DNA from: Alphaproteobacteria bacterium
GTDB taxonomy: Bacteria; Pseudomonadota; Alphaproteobacteria; DSM-16000; Inquilinaceae
Length of the DNA: 64,000 bases
Direction: 5' to 3'
NCBI GenBank assembly: GCA_028284045.1
Contig: JANQSN010000058.1
Span: 62,001-126,000 of the forward strand
In this document: positions 63,421-64,000 of the stretch, one piece after another
How the letters are laid out: the number at the start of each line of letters is the position of its first letter
Position numbering within the stretch: position 1 is the stretch's first letter
The notes under the pieces: model-generated
Seen by the model: only the letters and a program-made list of their open reading frames with translations
Told to the model about the DNA's origin: nothing
The model's database searches: none
Made by a program: the position numbers and the translations under genes

Positions 63421-64000
63421 GCGATCCCGGCGCCCCGATTGCCCGGATCCTGGCGGATCGCGGCGAGGTCTCGCTGGCGGAGTACATGGCGCTGGCCGCC
63501 GGCCATCCGCAGGCCGGCTACTACCGCCGGGCGGCCGCCATCGGCCGCGATGGCGACTTCGTCACGGCCCCGGAGATCAGCCAGGTCTTCGGCGAGCTGA
63601 TCGGCCTGTGGGCGGCGGAGAGCTGGCGCGTGCTGGGCGCGCCCGATCGGCTGGTGCTGGTGGAGTTGGGCCCCGGCCGCGGCACGCTGATGGCCGACGC
63701 GCTGAGGGCGGCGCGGGTGCTGCCGGGCTTCCTGGCGGCGGCGGAGCTGCATCTGGTGGAGACCAACGCGCGGCTGCGCGCGGCGCAGGCGGAGCGCCTC
63801 GGCGACCGGGTGGCTGGCTGGCATGACGGGCTGGCGAGCGTGCCCGACGGCCCCATCCTGGTGATCGCCAACGAGTTCTTCGACGCCCTGCCGATCCGCC
63901 AGCTCGTGCGCACGGGCGACGGCTGGGCGGAACGCCGGGTGCGCTGGGACGCCGCCGCCGGCCGGCCGGCCTGGGCCTTGTCGGCGCCGTCGGCCGCGCT
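63417..64000 (+). CDS. MidA/NDUFAF7-type SAM-dependent methyltransferase, 3' end beyond the window
   Basis: This is the start of a protein of the MidA (NDUFAF7) family, which methylates an arginine of a complex I subunit in mitochondria and has uncharacterised bacterial members. I chose GTG 63417, which overlaps the lgt stop by four bases. The opening (LAEYMALAAGHPQAGYY) matches the family, as do the SAM-binding segment VELGPGRGTLMAD and ANEFFDALPIRQ. About 194 residues are seen; the C-terminal part is missing. Confidence 0.9.
   Translation, partial: MSDPGAPIARILADRGEVSLAEYMALAAGHPQAGYYRRAAAIGRDGDFVTAPEISQVFGELIGLWAAESWRVLGAPDRLVLVELGPGRGTLMADALRAARVLPGFLAAAELHLVETNARLRAAQAERLGDRVAGWHDGLASVPDGPILVIANEFFDALPIRQLVRTGDGWAERRVRWDAAAGRPAWALSAPSAA

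Noticed and set aside
1-64000. tRNA, rRNA or CRISPR arrays
   Set aside because: No cloverleaf-like sequence, rRNA segment or regularly spaced repeats were seen when reading the gene-free stretches; a covariance search would be decisive.

Overview
The window is GC-rich chromosomal DNA, about two-thirds GC by eye, from an alphaproteobacterium that looks like a member of Rhodospirillales. The evidence is the gene content and order: a cysE / iscR-like / cysteine desulfurase / ferredoxin / sufBCDS-sufT-sufA / mnmA block, tyrS, glnE facing an AsmA-like protein, a guaA block, an rplY-pth-ychF run, a phasin with PhaR-type promoter sites, a ubiK-like / ybjN / proC / ybaK run, and hldD-lgt. The genus cannot be fixed from this sequence alone. 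I saw no tRNA or rRNA gene, no CRISPR array and no intact insertion sequence.

Region 1 (2-15889, + strand) is the accessory part. It is a tightly overlapping operon with a MoxR-type AAA ATPase (cut by the window edge), a protein resembling a von Willebrand A domain without its metal-binding motif, a large protein with a coiled-coil tail, two small membrane proteins, an approximately 2729-residue membrane-anchored beta-propeller-like giant, and a closing unknown protein. It best fits the MoxR-vWA-beta-propeller ternary systems predicted by comparative genomics to be NTP-driven conflict or stress systems. Most components have no assigned function.

Region 2 (15.9-29.3 kb, - strand) is sulfur and iron-sulfur metabolism: a Tat-type sulfide:quinone oxidoreductase with a small membrane partner, then the long SUF operon read from cysE to mnmA. 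Three IscR-like operator palindromes (29099-29123, 25771-25787, 25677-25701) lie within or ahead of this operon. Two copies of a very GC-rich 23-24 bp hairpin with a shared loop sit in its spacers.

Region 3 (29.3-45.8 kb) is mostly housekeeping: a hydrolase, tyrS, a mismatch glycosylase, an AsmA-like protein, glnE, bcp, a double cold-shock protein, a tyrA-like gene, an rsmB-like gene and guaA. Several palindromic repeats lie between genes.

Region 4 (45.8-49.8 kb) contains twin palindromes, a small gene broken by a 13-bp tandem duplication, and a probable Zur operon: a Zur-like palindrome, folE, a 48-codon coupled ORF, a COG0523 GTPase and a DUF1826 protein.

Region 5 (49.8-64 kb) holds a two-domain FAD/GcvT-type demethylase-like enzyme, a FliL-like exported protein, a dienelactone hydrolase, rplY-pth-ychF, a phasin with a well-formed promoter, a TetR-like protein, ybaK, proC, ybjN, a ubiK-like gene, hldD, lgt and the start of a MidA/NDUFAF7-type methyltransferase.
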